DNA of 64,000 nt from Methylomonas sp. EFPC3 (GCF_029643245.1 NZ_CP116398.1:4379659-4443658), one strand, 5' to 3'. Positions 25,925-35,741 are shown, numbered from the stretch's first letter. The notes: generated by a model from the sequence alone, not told the origin. Translations and numbers: made by a program.

Positions 25925-26603
25925 CGTAGGCATCACTGATTGCCAATCGGAAACCCCGACCGCGTATGGTGTGAATGAGTTGTGGAATGCCTGGATAATC
26001 AATTTTCCTGCGCAGATTACTGACATGGGCATCGATCAGGTTATCAAGGCCAATATGGTCGTTTTTCCATAGCTGTTCTGCAAGCTCGTGGCGGGTCACC
26101 ACTTCCCCCGTGCGGCGCATCAATATCTCCAAAATGGCATATTCCTTTTGGGTCAAGTTAATGGTTAGCTTTCCCCGCGTCACCCGATGCGTTTGTGTAT
26201 CTAAGGTTAGGTCATCTACCTTGAGGGAGAGATGTTGGATCAGTTCTGAACGTCGCAGCAATGCGCGGGTTCTAGCCAACAGTTCTGCGAACGCAAACGG
26301 TTTGGTCAGGTAATCATCAGCACCGGCGTTGAGCCCTTCGACGCGATCTTGCAATGCATCTCGAGCGGTAAGCATCAAAATCGGCACGCGAACGCCATTT
26401 TCTCGAAGCTCTCCACACCAGGCGACGCCTTGCTTGCCCGGCAAAAACCAATCCAAAATGATCAATCGATAGTCCTGCGCATTCAGGCATTTCGCTGCTT
26501 CTTCAGCCGAATAAGCGGCATCGACGGCAAAACCCTCTTCAACCAAGCCTCGCAATAACAGGCTAGACGCTTTTCTATCGTCTTCTACCAATAAAATTCT
26601 CAT
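25917..26603 (-). CDS. OmpR-family response regulator
   Basis: A 228-residue regulator. The receiver domain has the acidic pocket VEDD (residues 6-9), the phosphoacceptor Asp51 in LIILDWFLPG, Thr in MLTA and Lys in DYLTKPF. The winged-helix DNA-binding domain has LTQKEYAILEILMRR and VSNLRRKIDYPG with terminal IRGRGFRL. It is first in the operon with the kinase, exchanger, EamA transporter and lipoprotein, and divergent from the mgtA-czc operon. It is the likely regulator of both sides through the 195-base intergenic region. Confidence 0.95.
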   Translation of the reverse strand: MRILLVEDDRKASSLLLRGLVEEGFAVDAAYSAEEAAKCLNAQDYRLIILDWFLPGKQGVAWCGELRENGVRVPILMLTARDALQDRVEGLNAGADDYLTKPFAFAELLARTRALLRRSELIQHLSLKVDDLTLDTQTHRVTRGKLTINLTQKEYAILEILMRRTGEVVTRHELAEQLWKNDHIGLDNLIDAHVSNLRRKIDYPGIPQLIHTIRGRGFRLAISDAYDA

Positions 26604-26691
26604 GATAACTGTCGTTTTAGTCGGATTGACTGGCTGGCCTTTAATTCAAAAATCAATTACCAGTTTACCTTGCACCGCATTGCCGATGCCG

Positions 26692-26729
26692 TTCCTGAAG
26701 AGGAATTCAGGAATGGCCCGATCCTGAAT
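26692..26729. promoter_or_regulatory. Candidate response-regulator binding sites between divergent operons
   Basis: In the 195-base region between the regulator gene and mgtA, TTCCTGAA and TTCAGGAA form a perfect 8-base inverted repeat with a 6-base spacer (26692-26713). A related half-site ATCCTGAAT follows at 26721. The spacing of repeated half-sites fits an OmpR-type operator shared by both promoters. This is inferred from sequence only. Confidence 0.5.
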
Positions 26730-26798
26730 CGCTATCATAACCATCGCCTACTAGGACAATTTATATCGTCTAATTTTTAACGCTGCCGCGAGAAGACC

Positions 26799-29567
26799 AT
26801 GAAATTCGAAATGCTCAAAGCCATGTTAAGCGGCCATCTGGTCAAAAAACACTTTACCCGGCATTTCCGGCGTCTGGCGATACTGGAAATGTTTCACGGC
26901 GCACCATTGGCTAAAGGCGGGGTACCGGCTGCATTGTCGCAGTCGTTAACCAGTGCAGCACTCAAAACGCCTGATGCATTGCTTATTGAATTAAATAGCC
27001 ACGCCCATGGACTGGATTCGGTGACAGCGACCGCAATACGTGAACGAGTGGGCTTCAATGAGGTCGATCACGAAAAACCCCGCCCCTGGTGGTTACATCT
27101 TTGGCATTGCTATAGCAATCCCTTCAGCCTACTACTAACAGTCTTGGCAGCGATTTCCTATTTTACCGAGGACATGAAAGCCGCCATCGTCATTTCCTTG
27201 ATGATCGTGTTGTCAACGGTACTGCGGTTTGTTCAGGAAAACCGCTCGAATCGCGCCGCCGAGCAACTCAAGACTATGGTCAGCAATACCGCGTCCGTCC
27301 TGCGGCGAGATATCGCCGAGAGTATTGCCGTCGATACGGAACGCTTCTACGGTGTCACCTTGCACCCCAAGCCAGCACGGACAATCGAAGTTCCAATACG
27401 CGAATTAGTGCCTGGCGATGTGGTGGTATTGTCGGCGGGTGACATGATACCCGCCGATCTGCGTCTGCTGGCCGCCAAAGACTTGTTTATCAATCAAGCG
27501 GCCATCACCGGCGAATCGATGCCGGTGGAAAAATTCGTGCAGCCCAGCAACCCCAATGCCCATACCGCCATTGAACTCGACAACATTCTGTTCATGGGTA
27601 CCAATGTCGTCAGCGGCACGGCGCATGCGGTGGTGGTCGAGACCGGAGTGCGCACCTATTTTGGCACATTGGCTCAACGCATGGTCAGCACGGATCGGGC
27701 TCCCACCGCCTTCCAAACCGGTGTCAATCAGGTAAGTTGGGTATTGATCCGCTTCATGTTAGTGATGACGCCCATTGTGTTGCTGATCAACGGCTTTACC
27801 AAGGGCGATTGGCTGGAAGCCGCCTTGTTTACACTGTCGGTCGCGGTCGGCTTAACGCCGGAAATGTTACCCATGATCGTTACGGCTACCTTGGCTAAAG
27901 GCGCTGTGATCATGTCGCATAAAAAAGTGGTGGTGAAGAGTCTGGATGCCATCCATAACTTTGGAGCCATGAATATCCTCTGCACCGATAAAACCGGCAC
28001 CCTGACCCAAGACCGAGTGTTTCTGGAACAACATTCAGACCTGTTTGGCGAAGAATCGGATGAAGTGCTGGAATATGCCTATCTGAACAGCTATTACCAA
28101 ACCGGCCTCAAAAACCTGTTGGACGTTGCGGTACTGGAGCATGGCGAGATTCATCGGGAACTCGAAGTCACTAAAAACTTTTGCAAGATCGATGAAATTC
28201 CATTCGACTTTCATCGCCGCCGCATGTCTGTCGTCGTCAGTGAACAGCAGGACCGTCATTTGCTGATCTGCAAGGGCGCCGTAGAGGAAATCCTGGCCGT
28301 GTGCTCCCACATTAAGCATGGCGATCAGTTCGAAGCGCTGGACGAAGACCGTTTAGCCATTATAAGAGCCATCACCAGCGATTTGAATGACGATGGCATG
28401 CGGGTCATTGCCGTCGCCATTCGCGAATTCGAGCCACTACGCGAAATTTATAACATCGCCGATGAAGCGGGGCTGACATTGGTTGGCTACATTGCCTTCC
28501 TCGATCCCCCCAAGGAAACCGCCGCACCCGCCTTGCAAGCGCTCAAAGACCACGGTATCGATGTCAAAATTCTCACTGGCGACAACGAATTGGTGACCGC
28601 CAAGGTATGCAAAGTAGTTGGCTTGCCAATCAATACGCCCGTGCTAGGCCCACAAACCGAAGACATGGATGATGCTACCTTGGGCAGCGTCGTCGAGGCG
28701 AACACCATTTTCGCTCGCCTGACCCCTGCCCATAAAGAACGTATCGTGCGGATATTACGAAATCAAGGCCATGTGGTCGGATTTCTGGGAGATGGCATCA
28801 ACGACGCACCGGCGTTACGCGCTGCCGATATTGGCATTTCCGTGGATTCCGCTGTCGATATCGCCAAGGAAGCCGCCGATATTATTTTGCTGGAAAAGAG
28901 CTTGTTGGTATTGGAAGAAGGCGTGATAGAGGGACGCAGAACCTTCGTCAACATGCTGAAATACATCAAAATGACCGCTAGCTCCAATTTCGGCAACGTC
29001 TTTTCGGTGCTGGTGGCCAGCGCCTTTCTGCCTTTTCTACCGATGCTGCCCTTGCATCTCTTGGTACAAAATCTGTTCTATGACATCTCGCAAGTGGGCA
29101 TTCCGTTCGACCATGCCGACAAGGAACTGCTGGAGAAACCTCAGCGCTGGAAACCTGAACTACTGAGCCATTTCATGATTTTCTTTGGGCCGATCAGTTC
29201 GGTATTCGATATCAGCACCTATTGTCTGTTGTGGTTCGTGTTTGGCTATAACACCCTGGATCAGCAAGCTCTGTTCCAATCGGGATGGTTTATCGAAGGA
29301 TTGCTTTCTCAGACGCTGATCGTCCACATGATACGCACCCGGAAAATCCCTTTCATCCAGAGTTTTCCAGGTTGGCCGTTGTTAACTATGACAGCATTGG
29401 TGATGGTTTTGGGCGTCCTTTTACCCATGTCGTCCCTGGCACATTACGTCAAACTGCAAGCCTTGCCCTTGGATTATTTCCCTTGGCTTCTGGCGATCTT
29501 GCTGGGCTACGCCATCCTGACGCAATCCATGAAAGGCATTTTTGCTAGGCGCTATGGTTGGCAGTAA
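26799..29567 (+). CDS. mgtA: P-type Mg2+-importing ATPase (MgtA/MgtB, P3B type)
   Basis: A 922-residue P-type ATPase. It shows the actuator motif TGES (AAITGESMPVEK), the phosphorylation motif DKTGTLTQD with Asp397, the nucleotide-binding KGAVEEIL, and hinge motifs KILTGDNELV and GFLGDGINDAPALR. The MgtA-type C-terminus has SQTLIVHMIRTRKIPFIQS and ends RRYGWQ. The family imports Mg2+ into the cytoplasm. It is divergent from the response regulator. Its stop codon overlaps the start region of the RND outer-membrane gene, so this importer is co-transcribed with a heavy-metal efflux pump, an uncommon pairing. A remnant of another mgtA copy lies at 35403-35721. Confidence 0.95.
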   Translation: MKFEMLKAMLSGHLVKKHFTRHFRRLAILEMFHGAPLAKGGVPAALSQSLTSAALKTPDALLIELNSHAHGLDSVTATAIRERVGFNEVDHEKPRPWWLHLWHCYSNPFSLLLTVLAAISYFTEDMKAAIVISLMIVLSTVLRFVQENRSNRAAEQLKTMVSNTASVLRRDIAESIAVDTERFYGVTLHPKPARTIEVPIRELVPGDVVVLSAGDMIPADLRLLAAKDLFINQAAITGESMPVEKFVQPSNPNAHTAIELDNILFMGTNVVSGTAHAVVVETGVRTYFGTLAQRMVSTDRAPTAFQTGVNQVSWVLIRFMLVMTPIVLLINGFTKGDWLEAALFTLSVAVGLTPEMLPMIVTATLAKGAVIMSHKKVVVKSLDAIHNFGAMNILCTDKTGTLTQDRVFLEQHSDLFGEESDEVLEYAYLNSYYQTGLKNLLDVAVLEHGEIHRELEVTKNFCKIDEIPFDFHRRRMSVVVSEQQDRHLLICKGAVEEILAVCSHIKHGDQFEALDEDRLAIIRAITSDLNDDGMRVIAVAIREFEPLREIYNIADEAGLTLVGYIAFLDPPKETAAPALQALKDHGIDVKILTGDNELVTAKVCKVVGLPINTPVLGPQTEDMDDATLGSVVEANTIFARLTPAHKERIVRILRNQGHVVGFLGDGINDAPALRAADIGISVDSAVDIAKEAADIILLEKSLLVLEEGVIEGRRTFVNMLKYIKMTASSNFGNVFSVLVASAFLPFLPMLPLHLLVQNLFYDISQVGIPFDHADKELLEKPQRWKPELLSHFMIFFGPISSVFDISTYCLLWFVFGYNTLDQQALFQSGWFIEGLLSQTLIVHMIRTRKIPFIQSFPGWPLLTMTALVMVLGVLLPMSSLAHYVKLQALPLDYFPWLLAILLGYAILTQSMKGIFARRYGWQ

Positions 29568-31075
29568 TGGATCATTATTTGGTTTTTACAGTAGATATGA
29601 AAACAACTAAAAACACTACGACGTTGGCGTGGCATAACGACTTCTGCTCTCGACAGCCTTCAAAACGGGCACAAAAGCATTTTGCCTTGCGAACGATGCT
29701 TTTTGCAGCACTGACGATGAGCGGACTCGAATGTATCGCCGAGGATACTAAAGCGGTTCCATTACCGTTATTCGTAAACGACGCTGACCAATCGACCAGT
29801 GAGTCTGTCGCCAGCCGTGCGTCAAAAAATAGTCCGGTCGAAAGTACACCCGACGAGGCACACGAACTGTCGCTGAATGCTGCCATCCAATTAGCGCTGG
29901 AAGCCGACCCACAGATTCGCGCAGGCGTTGAAGCCGTGCGTCAAGCCGAAGCGGATGTCGTCACAGCAGATTTGCCGCCCAATCCAAGTCTGTCGACCAG
30001 TGGCTCGTTGATGCCATTGAATAGGCCCTTCACCGTGGACCGTCAAGGCGGTCCGCCACAGTTCGACATCGGCATGTCGTTTCCGGTGGATTGGTTTTTG
30101 TTTGGTAAACGCGCAGCGGCGGTGATGGCCGCCGAGAAAGGCGTCGATGTCGCAGCGGCTGATTTTTCCGAGCTGGTTCGCCAGCGGATTGCCGGTACGA
30201 TTGCCGCGTTTTATGACGTATTGGAAGCCCAATCCGCGCTGGCATTGGCGCGCGAAGATTTCAGCAATTTATCCGAAGTAGAGAAAATAACCGCCAATCG
30301 CGTTGAATTGGGGGGTGTCGGCACCGTTGAACTGGATCGTGTGCGTTTGTCCATATTCAGCAGTCGTCGTGAAGTGCGTGCGCGTGAAGTTGCGCTGGAA
30401 GGTGCATTCAGCCGATTGCGTAGCTTTTTGGGCTATACACAGGCGGTTCCTTTAAAAATTGACGGCAGCCTGGATGTGCCGTCACCTATAACTCCGCTCG
30501 ATTCTTTAGCCATCTTTGCCATTGCCGAAGACAATCGCCCAGACATCCAGGCGCTGAAACACCAGATAACCCAAGCCGAAGCCAACATCGAGCTGGCGGA
30601 AGTCAGCGCTTATCCGGCCATTACGCCTAAAGTCGGTTATACCCGCCAATTTCAGGAAAAGGCTATCGGTTATCCCGATGCCAACTCCTGGGGTATTGGG
30701 GTGGACGTGACGGTGCCGTTGTTTGACCGCAATCAGGGCAACATTGCCAAGGCAAGGTCGGCCAAAGTTCAATCAGAACTCAATTTGAGTGCCCAACTCG
30801 TTAACCTTCGCGCTGAAATCGACCAAGCGATTAAAGCCTATGAAAGCGCTTACCAGGTACTCATCAGTGACGATCCGGGTCAGCTCGAAGCGGCGCGTAA
30901 TGTCCGCGACAAAATTCGCACCGCCTATGAATTGGGTGGCAAGACGTTAATGGAAGTCCTGGATGCACAGCGTACCTATCGTGAAACCTATCGGCTTCAT
31001 ATCGCCGGTCGTTCCAACTACTGGCATTCACTTTATGCACTCAACGCCGCTCTGGGTAAACAGGTTCTAAAATGA
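29567..31075 (+). CDS. czcC: TolC-family outer-membrane efflux channel (CzcC-like)
   Basis: About 502 residues from the ATG at 29567 (TAATG overlap with mgtA). An internal ATG at 29597 is an alternative, and a signal-like segment TMLFAALTMSGLECIAED lies about 50 residues in. The mature protein has the two OEP repeats of TolC/CzcC proteins: LSLNAAIQLALEADPQIRAG, NPSLSTSGSL, then DNRPDIQALKHQITQAEANI and VPLFDRNQGNIAKAR. It forms the outer-membrane trimer that docks with the RND pump encoded downstream. It is coupled to the adaptor gene (ATGA at 31072-31075). Confidence 0.88.
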   Translation: MDHYLVFTVDMKTTKNTTTLAWHNDFCSRQPSKRAQKHFALRTMLFAALTMSGLECIAEDTKAVPLPLFVNDADQSTSESVASRASKNSPVESTPDEAHELSLNAAIQLALEADPQIRAGVEAVRQAEADVVTADLPPNPSLSTSGSLMPLNRPFTVDRQGGPPQFDIGMSFPVDWFLFGKRAAAVMAAEKGVDVAAADFSELVRQRIAGTIAAFYDVLEAQSALALAREDFSNLSEVEKITANRVELGGVGTVELDRVRLSIFSSRREVRAREVALEGAFSRLRSFLGYTQAVPLKIDGSLDVPSPITPLDSLAIFAIAEDNRPDIQALKHQITQAEANIELAEVSAYPAITPKVGYTRQFQEKAIGYPDANSWGIGVDVTVPLFDRNQGNIAKARSAKVQSELNLSAQLVNLRAEIDQAIKAYESAYQVLISDDPGQLEAARNVRDKIRTAYELGGKTLMEVLDAQRTYRETYRLHIAGRSNYWHSLYALNAALGKQVLK

Positions 31076-32244
31076 CAACCCCATTTTCAAATCAAAAACT
31101 GACTTTTTTAAAATTAAAACCCGCCATTTGGCTATTGGCTGTCGGTATCGGCGCAGTAGCCGTGTGGCGATGGCAAGGGCAAGACCTGCCCGATAAACCC
31201 AGTCCAAAAGTCGATGCGGTGTCACTGGCCGGACCAGGTTTGATTGCTGTGCAACCGGGTATCCCGCTGGAGAAAAAGCTGGAACTGACGACGGTGAAAC
31301 AGGAGCGCATCAGCTCGCCTTTGTTGTCGGTGACAGGGGCGGTCATGGCACGTCTTCGTTCAGGTGTCGGGCTGGTTGAAGATCGTTGGCAGTTCAGTAG
31401 CGTCGAGTTATCGGCCATCTATGCGGATTGGCAAAAAGCCGGGACAGAAATGGAATTTGCGGCCAAGCAGTTGACCAAGACGCGGGAATTGACCGCAGCC
31501 CAACTTACTTCGCAAACCAAGGTCGTGGATCGCTTGCGCAAATTGGTGGCAACCGGCACCGAGGCTGCGCGTGATTTAAGCGCCGCCGAAGCCAGCCTGT
31601 TGCAAACCCAGTTAGAAGGACAAAAAGCAGTCTTCGAGGCCGAAAGCGCGTTGACCCAAGCCACGCATAGCCATGCCGATTTCGAACGGCATTTATTACA
31701 AGCTGGGATTGATCCAGCGTTGTTGCAAAAAGTCCCGACCGGCGCTTCGCTGGTCATGGCCGATGTACCCGAAGTCCGTATTGGCTTGGTTGCTGTCGGG
31801 CAAGGCTGTGAAGCCCGCTTTTATGGTTTAAACAACCAAGTATTCAAAGGCACGGTACGCAGCTTATCGCCCGCACTGTCGCCCGAACGACGCACATTGA
31901 GGGTGTACTTTGAGTTGAACGACCCGGATAACAAGTTGAAGCCGGGTATGTACGCTGAAATTGGCCTGGGCACTGATCCTAGGACAGCAATATTGGCACC
32001 CGCAGATGGCATTCTGCATATCACGGATGGCGATTATGTGTTGACCGAAGCCCAAACGGGCATCTGGAAAGTCACCGAAGTTCAGGTGGGTGAGCGGGCT
32101 GGAGACCGGGTTGAAATTCTGGATGGTTTGACGGGCGGCGAACGCATGATTGGCAATGGTGCCATTCTGTTGAAACCTTTAGTCGTACAGGCATTGTTGA
32201 AAATACAACAAAGTCCAGCAACCAGCGGAGCCAGTCAGCCATGA
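31072..32244 (+). CDS. czcB: RND efflux periplasmic adaptor subunit (CzcB-like)
   Basis: A 390-residue membrane-fusion protein. An N-terminal membrane anchor (AIWLLAVGIGAVAVWRW) is followed by a long alpha-hairpin (about residues 115-210, for example LTAAQLTSQTKVVDRLRKLV). A beta-barrel region contains FYGLNNQVFKGTVRSLSPAL and KLKPGMYAEIGLGTD. The C-terminal membrane-proximal domain has GDRVEILDGLTGGERMI. It links the inner-membrane pump to the outer channel. Overlapping ATGA junctions on both sides (31072, 32241) place it in a tight mgtA-czcCBA operon. Confidence 0.9.
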   Translation: MTTPFSNQKLTFLKLKPAIWLLAVGIGAVAVWRWQGQDLPDKPSPKVDAVSLAGPGLIAVQPGIPLEKKLELTTVKQERISSPLLSVTGAVMARLRSGVGLVEDRWQFSSVELSAIYADWQKAGTEMEFAAKQLTKTRELTAAQLTSQTKVVDRLRKLVATGTEAARDLSAAEASLLQTQLEGQKAVFEAESALTQATHSHADFERHLLQAGIDPALLQKVPTGASLVMADVPEVRIGLVAVGQGCEARFYGLNNQVFKGTVRSLSPALSPERRTLRVYFELNDPDNKLKPGMYAEIGLGTDPRTAILAPADGILHITDGDYVLTEAQTGIWKVTEVQVGERAGDRVEILDGLTGGERMIGNGAILLKPLVVQALLKIQQSPATSGASQP

Positions 32245-35200
32245 TTGCCGCGTTGATTCGTACCGCATTGCACTACCGCTGGATCGTGCTGATTAGCGCG
32301 ATGGCATTGGTCACACTTGGGCTGTGGTCGTTCAGCCAGATGAAGATTGACGCTTATCCCGACATTTCATCGCAGATGGTGCAGGTGATTACTACCTATC
32401 CTGGGCGTGCGCCGGAAGAGGTGGAACGGCAAGTGACGATTCCGGTCGAAATCGCCATGCGCAATGTGCCCAAGGTCGAGACCATACGTTCCCGCACCAT
32501 CTTCGGCTTGTCGGTGGTACAAATGATCTTTGAGGAAGGCACCGAGAGCTATTGGGCTAGACAACGGGTTCAGGAAAAACTGTCTAGTTTAGCCTTGCCG
32601 GATGGTGCTGAAGCGGAACTTGGACCATTGGCCACCGCCTATGGCGAGATGCTGCGCTATGAACTGGTTTCCGATGGCCGTTATGACTTGATGGAATTGC
32701 GCACCCTCAACGATTGGGTGGTAATTCCCCGTTTTCTAAGAGCGGCGGGCGTGGCCGAGGTATCGAATTTCGGTGGCTACGAAAAACAGCACGGCGTGTT
32801 GTTGAATCCTGCGCAACTGTTACGTTACGGCCTGTCGGTCAATGATGTGGTGGAAGCCATTCAGACCAATAACGCTAGTGCTGGCGGCAGCGTGCTGTCT
32901 CGCGGCAGCATGTCCTTTGTGATTCGTGGCCGTGGAGCGCTGCAAAGTGAACAGGAAATCGGTTCAATCTTTATCAAGTCAATTGGCGGAACGCCTATCT
33001 ATGTTCGCGATGTCGCCGATGTGCGCCTGGACTCCAAAGTGCCAGCGGGTATTTTCAGTAAAAACACCACCGATGAAGCGGTCGAAGGTATCGTGCTGCT
33101 ACGCAAGGGCGAAAATCCGTCCGAAGTCTTGGGCCGCGTCCAAGCCGCCGTCGACGAACTCAATAACGAAGGCTTGCCCGAAGGTGTACGGGTTGAACCC
33201 TATTATGATCGTAGCAACCTGATCAATAGCACCTTGCATACCGTTAGCCATAGTGTGACACTTGGCATAGGCTTGGTGGTACTGGTATTGCTGGCCTTCT
33301 TGGGGCGTCCGTCTTTGGCGATGCTGGTCGCATTGACCATTCCATTTTCATTGCTGTTCGCTTTGGTGCTGATGTACGGTGCCGGTATTCCAATAGGCTT
33401 GTTATCGATTGGTGCTATCGACTTTGGGATTATTGTTGATGGTGCGGTGATCATGTCGGAAAACATCGCTCGGCGTTTGGACGAGCGAGAACACGCGGTT
33501 TCCGACGAACGCCGTAGTGTTGGCCAAACGGTGTTGGCTGCGGCATTGGAAGTCGAACGTCCGGTATTTTTCTCGATTTTGATGGTCGTTGGTGCGTTCT
33601 TACCGCTGTTAACCTTGACCCATATCGAAGGTTTGCTGTTTCGACCCATGGCAATGACCATCGTGTTCGCGCTGCTCGGTGCCGCGCTGTTTGCCTTGTT
33701 GGTTGTGCCTGTTTTGGCTACCATGCTGTTTCGTAATGGCTATCGCGAATGGGAAAACCCGGTATTGATCTGGTTATCGGAACACTATGCGAGGGTTTTG
33801 TCATGGGCGATGCATCACCGCTGGCCCATGGTCATTAGTTCTACGGTGGCATTGTTCGCTGTACTCGCAGTAGTCGTACCACGCATGGGCAGCGAGTTTT
33901 TGCCTTACATGGACGAAGGCGTGGTTTGGGTGCGAGCCAATTTCCCGGAAGGCACGTCATTACAGCAAACCTCGCAGTTTGGTCAGCGTCTCCGGCAAGT
34001 CGCGTTGGAATTCCCGGATATTGAATTCGTCGCCGTGCAAACCGGACGTAACGATAGCGGTACCGATCCTTATCCGCCTAGCCGGATTGAGATGATGGTT
34101 GGCCCCAAATCCCGCGATCAATGGACACAATTTACACGCAAGCAGGAATTGGTCGCCGCATTGGGTACACGTTTTCGTAGCGAGTTTCCGACCACCCGTT
34201 TTAACTTCACCCAACCGATTATTGATAGCGTGACCGAAGATGCCAATGGCACCTCGGCCAATATGGCCATCGAATTTTCTGGGATGGACTCCGATGTGCT
34301 ACTAGGTCTGGCCCGTCGCGCTGAAACCCTGCTCAAAAAGGTACCCGGCGCTATGGATGTCAACATAGAACAAGAGGGGCCGCAGCCTCAGTTAGTGATC
34401 GAGCCCGACCGAGCGTTATGCGCCCGTTATAACGTCAGTATTGAAGATGTCACTTTGCTGATCGATACCGCTATTGGCGGTGCGCCAATTGGTACGCTTT
34501 ACGAAGGCGAACGCCGTTTTGACATTGCCACGCGTTTTGCCCCTGAACATCTGGACTCGCCGCAAGCCTTGGGTCGCTTGCCGGTCTACAATTCCGATGG
34601 TGTACCGATTCCATTAGCTCAGGTCGCTCGCATTAACATCGTTGATGGACAAACCATGATCGCCAGAGCCGATGGTCGTCGCCGACTGACCGTACGAAGC
34701 GATATTGTGGGTCGCGATCAAGGTGGATTCGTCGCCGAGGCTCAGCGCTTATTTGATCAAGAAATCCAGGTGCCGCCAGGCTACCGAGCGACTTGGTTAG
34801 GCATGTTTGAAAACCTCAAACGTGCGGGCGAGCACTTCAAGTTACTGGTACCGGCCACTATCGCGGTGATTTATCTTTTGTTGTTAGCAATGTTCGCATC
34901 CCAGCGAGCCGCTTTGATATTGCTGTTGGCCATCCCGTTTGCCTTTGTTGGTGGGGCGGTCGCTTTGTACCTACGGGGCATGAATATCAATGTTTCATCG
35001 GGGGTGGGTTTCGCTGCCGTATTTGGCGTATCGATCATGAACGGTGTACTCATCGTGCGTACCATCACTGATTTAAGGCTGCAGGGAATAGCCCTCGAAG
35101 AGGCGATTCGGCAGGGTTCAGTCCGATGTTTGCGTCCAATTTTGATCGCCTCGCTGGTGGCTATTCTTGGTTTGGTACCTGCGTCCTTAGCGACCGGCCT

Positions 35201-35357
35201 GGGTTCCGATGTTCAACGGCCATTAGCAACGGTCATTGTTTGGGGTTTGTTTAGCGCAACCGTGATGACCTTATTGTTGGTTCCTATTCTTTATCGGCTT
35301 TTTGTCCCACGGTTACCAGTATCGGATGTTGGTAAAAACGAGTGGACAGGTGTTTAG
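32241..35357 (+). CDS. czcA: Heavy-metal efflux RND pump (CzcA-like, HME-RND)
   Basis: A 1038-residue twelve-helix RND transporter. The helix-4 motif DFGIIVDGAVIMSEN (Asp394, Asp400, Glu407) is the DFG...DGA...EN pattern described for divalent-cation (Zn/Co/Cd or Co/Ni) HME-RND proteins, not the Cu/Ag (CusA) pattern. Other marks are TTYPGRAPEEVERQVTIPVE near the N-terminus and LVPASLATGLGSDVQRPLA near the C-terminus. Powered by proton import, it exports metal from the periplasm or cytoplasm through CzcB and CzcC. The exact metal cannot be told from sequence. All proton-relay residues seen are intact. Confidence 0.92.
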   Translation: MIAALIRTALHYRWIVLISAMALVTLGLWSFSQMKIDAYPDISSQMVQVITTYPGRAPEEVERQVTIPVEIAMRNVPKVETIRSRTIFGLSVVQMIFEEGTESYWARQRVQEKLSSLALPDGAEAELGPLATAYGEMLRYELVSDGRYDLMELRTLNDWVVIPRFLRAAGVAEVSNFGGYEKQHGVLLNPAQLLRYGLSVNDVVEAIQTNNASAGGSVLSRGSMSFVIRGRGALQSEQEIGSIFIKSIGGTPIYVRDVADVRLDSKVPAGIFSKNTTDEAVEGIVLLRKGENPSEVLGRVQAAVDELNNEGLPEGVRVEPYYDRSNLINSTLHTVSHSVTLGIGLVVLVLLAFLGRPSLAMLVALTIPFSLLFALVLMYGAGIPIGLLSIGAIDFGIIVDGAVIMSENIARRLDEREHAVSDERRSVGQTVLAAALEVERPVFFSILMVVGAFLPLLTLTHIEGLLFRPMAMTIVFALLGAALFALLVVPVLATMLFRNGYREWENPVLIWLSEHYARVLSWAMHHRWPMVISSTVALFAVLAVVVPRMGSEFLPYMDEGVVWVRANFPEGTSLQQTSQFGQRLRQVALEFPDIEFVAVQTGRNDSGTDPYPPSRIEMMVGPKSRDQWTQFTRKQELVAALGTRFRSEFPTTRFNFTQPIIDSVTEDANGTSANMAIEFSGMDSDVLLGLARRAETLLKKVPGAMDVNIEQEGPQPQLVIEPDRALCARYNVSIEDVTLLIDTAIGGAPIGTLYEGERRFDIATRFAPEHLDSPQALGRLPVYNSDGVPIPLAQVARINIVDGQTMIARADGRRRLTVRSDIVGRDQGGFVAEAQRLFDQEIQVPPGYRATWLGMFENLKRAGEHFKLLVPATIAVIYLLLLAMFASQRAALILLLAIPFAFVGGAVALYLRGMNINVSSGVGFAAVFGVSIMNGVLIVRTITDLRLQGIALEEAIRQGSVRCLRPILIASLVAILGLVPASLATGLGSDVQRPLATVIVWGLFSATVMTLLLVPILYRLFVPRLPVSDVGKNEWTGV

Positions 35358-35402
35358 CACAGGCCTTTGAATAGCGGTGATCATGCAAATTTTGTGGATT
35401 GT

Positions 35403-35721
35403 TTAGGCCGGGATGTTCCAAAAAGCTTTTGCATTAATGGAAATTCGTATTTCGTAGTTATACCCATAGCGTCTTACAAACCAAGTTTTAACTAGTTGAG
35501 TCAGCGAGCAATAGCTCGACAGAGTCAATCCGAGCCTTGTATTCAGTTGGTCGCGCGACGAAACCCAGAGCGACGGTGATAGGCGAGAATGGCAGATTGA
35601 GGGCAACTGCCATAATGGCGAGAGTGATCAGCAGTATCAGTAATGCCGGCCTGCTTTGAAAAAATGGAGTTTTAGGGGCGCGGATAATCTGCACAATCAA
35701 GGTTTGAGTCGTCAAACTATT
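35403..35721 (-). pseudogene. Remnant of an mgtA C-terminal end
   Basis: The minus strand encodes TTQTLIVQIIRAPKTPFFQS and LPFSPITVALGFVARPTEYK. These match the last membrane helices of MgtA, including the one intact in this window (SQTLIVHMIRTRKIPFIQS). After a frame change near 35530 the family C-terminus reappears as LTQLVKTWFVRRYGY. No upstream part of the ATPase is present. It is a decayed tail of a second Mg2+ ATPase, oppositely oriented to the intact mgtA and just before corA, probably left by a rearrangement. Confidence 0.8.
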
Positions 35722-35741
35722 TCCAAATTAGGAGGGATTTT

